In this document: one piece after another, positions 28,610-28,696 of the stretch
How positions within the stretch are numbered: position 1 is the stretch's first letter
Layout: every line of letters starts with the position of its first letter
From: SIG459 sp045532145
GTDB taxonomy: Bacteria; Bacillota; Clostridia; Oscillospirales; Oscillospiraceae
Direction: 5' to 3'
DNA length: 28,696 nucleotides
Assembly (NCBI GenBank): GCA_045532145.1
Contig: JAZSFJ010000049.1
Coordinates: 1-28,696, forward strand
Made by a program: the position numbers and the translations under genes
Notes under the pieces: model-generated
Database searches by the model: none
What the model was told of the DNA's origin: nothing
Seen by the model: the letters and a program-made list of their open reading frames with translations, nothing else

Positions 28610-28696
28610 TTATTCGTCCTCCTTAATTTCCGTCACCTTGAAGGGACGGGCGGTAGATGTTTTGTAAAAGGGTGTAAGGTCAATATCGGGGTAAGC
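28610..28696 (-). CDS. C-terminal end of a gene upstream of recT (partial)
   Basis: The last 28 codons of a gene entering from the right edge read AYPDIDLTPFYKTSTARPFK then VTEIKEDE and TAA, one base before the recT start. By position it could be the exonuclease partner of RecT, but nothing in the fragment proves it. Confidence 0.5.
   Translation of the reverse strand, partial: AYPDIDLTPFYKTSTARPFKVTEIKEDE

Overview
The window is a segment of a tailed-phage genome (free phage or prophage). Every supported gene lies on the minus strand, so transcription and gene order run from high to low coordinates. Strong AGGAGG-type Shine-Dalgarno sites, dense ATGA/GTGA/TGATG stop-start overlaps, moderately high GC and the protein families (RecT, DnaD-type replication protein, N4-gp56-type capsid, NlpC/P60-like endolysin, r1t-like holin) point to a Firmicute host, most likely a gut Clostridium relative. 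No integrase, tRNA, CRISPR array or IS element is visible. The portal type, the absence of a tape measure, tail tube or sheath, and the very large ejection-type protein suggest a short-tailed (podovirus-like) virion.

Early region (about 28.7-20.1 kb, read right to left): the end of an unidentified gene, recT, a winged-helix protein, small hypothetical and Cys-rich proteins, an XRE-type HTH protein, a DnaD-like replication protein whose gene carries 11-bp iterons (candidate origin), a helicase-loader-like gene, a MazG-like gene split by an in-frame TGA, a 26-codon ORF resembling a piece of a C5 cytosine methyltransferase, a Dam-type methylase, two different radical SAM enzymes interspersed with micro-ORFs (several encoding single-TM proteins), and a DUF1064-type nuclease-like protein. 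It ends in a short non-coding switch region with a 22-bp-period tandem repeat, a rho-independent terminator and an AT-rich tract.

Late region (about 19.95-0 kb): terS, terL, portal, a Prp-family cysteine protease, scaffold, major capsid protein, terminator, a coiled-coil head-associated protein, an S74-chaperone tail appendage, a baseplate/receptor-binding-like protein, a BspA-type leucine-rich-repeat protein, a lower-GC tail-associated protein, endolysin, two holin-type membrane proteins, short-tail adaptor and nozzle candidates, an internal virion protein, and a >1171-residue polyvalent protein with a zincin motif and an ADP-ribosyltransferase-like C-terminal region that runs off the left edge.

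The best leads are: (i) the Prp-type protease beside scaffold and capsid proteins that both carry Prp-like N-terminal cleavage motifs; (ii) the polyvalent ejected protein; (iii) the two radical SAM genes with their micro-ORFs; (iv) iterons inside the replication gene; (v) the MazG-like gene with an in-frame stop directly before its catalytic motif; (vi) a near-identical 26-bp palindromic repeat present once between lysis genes and once inside the endolysin linker.
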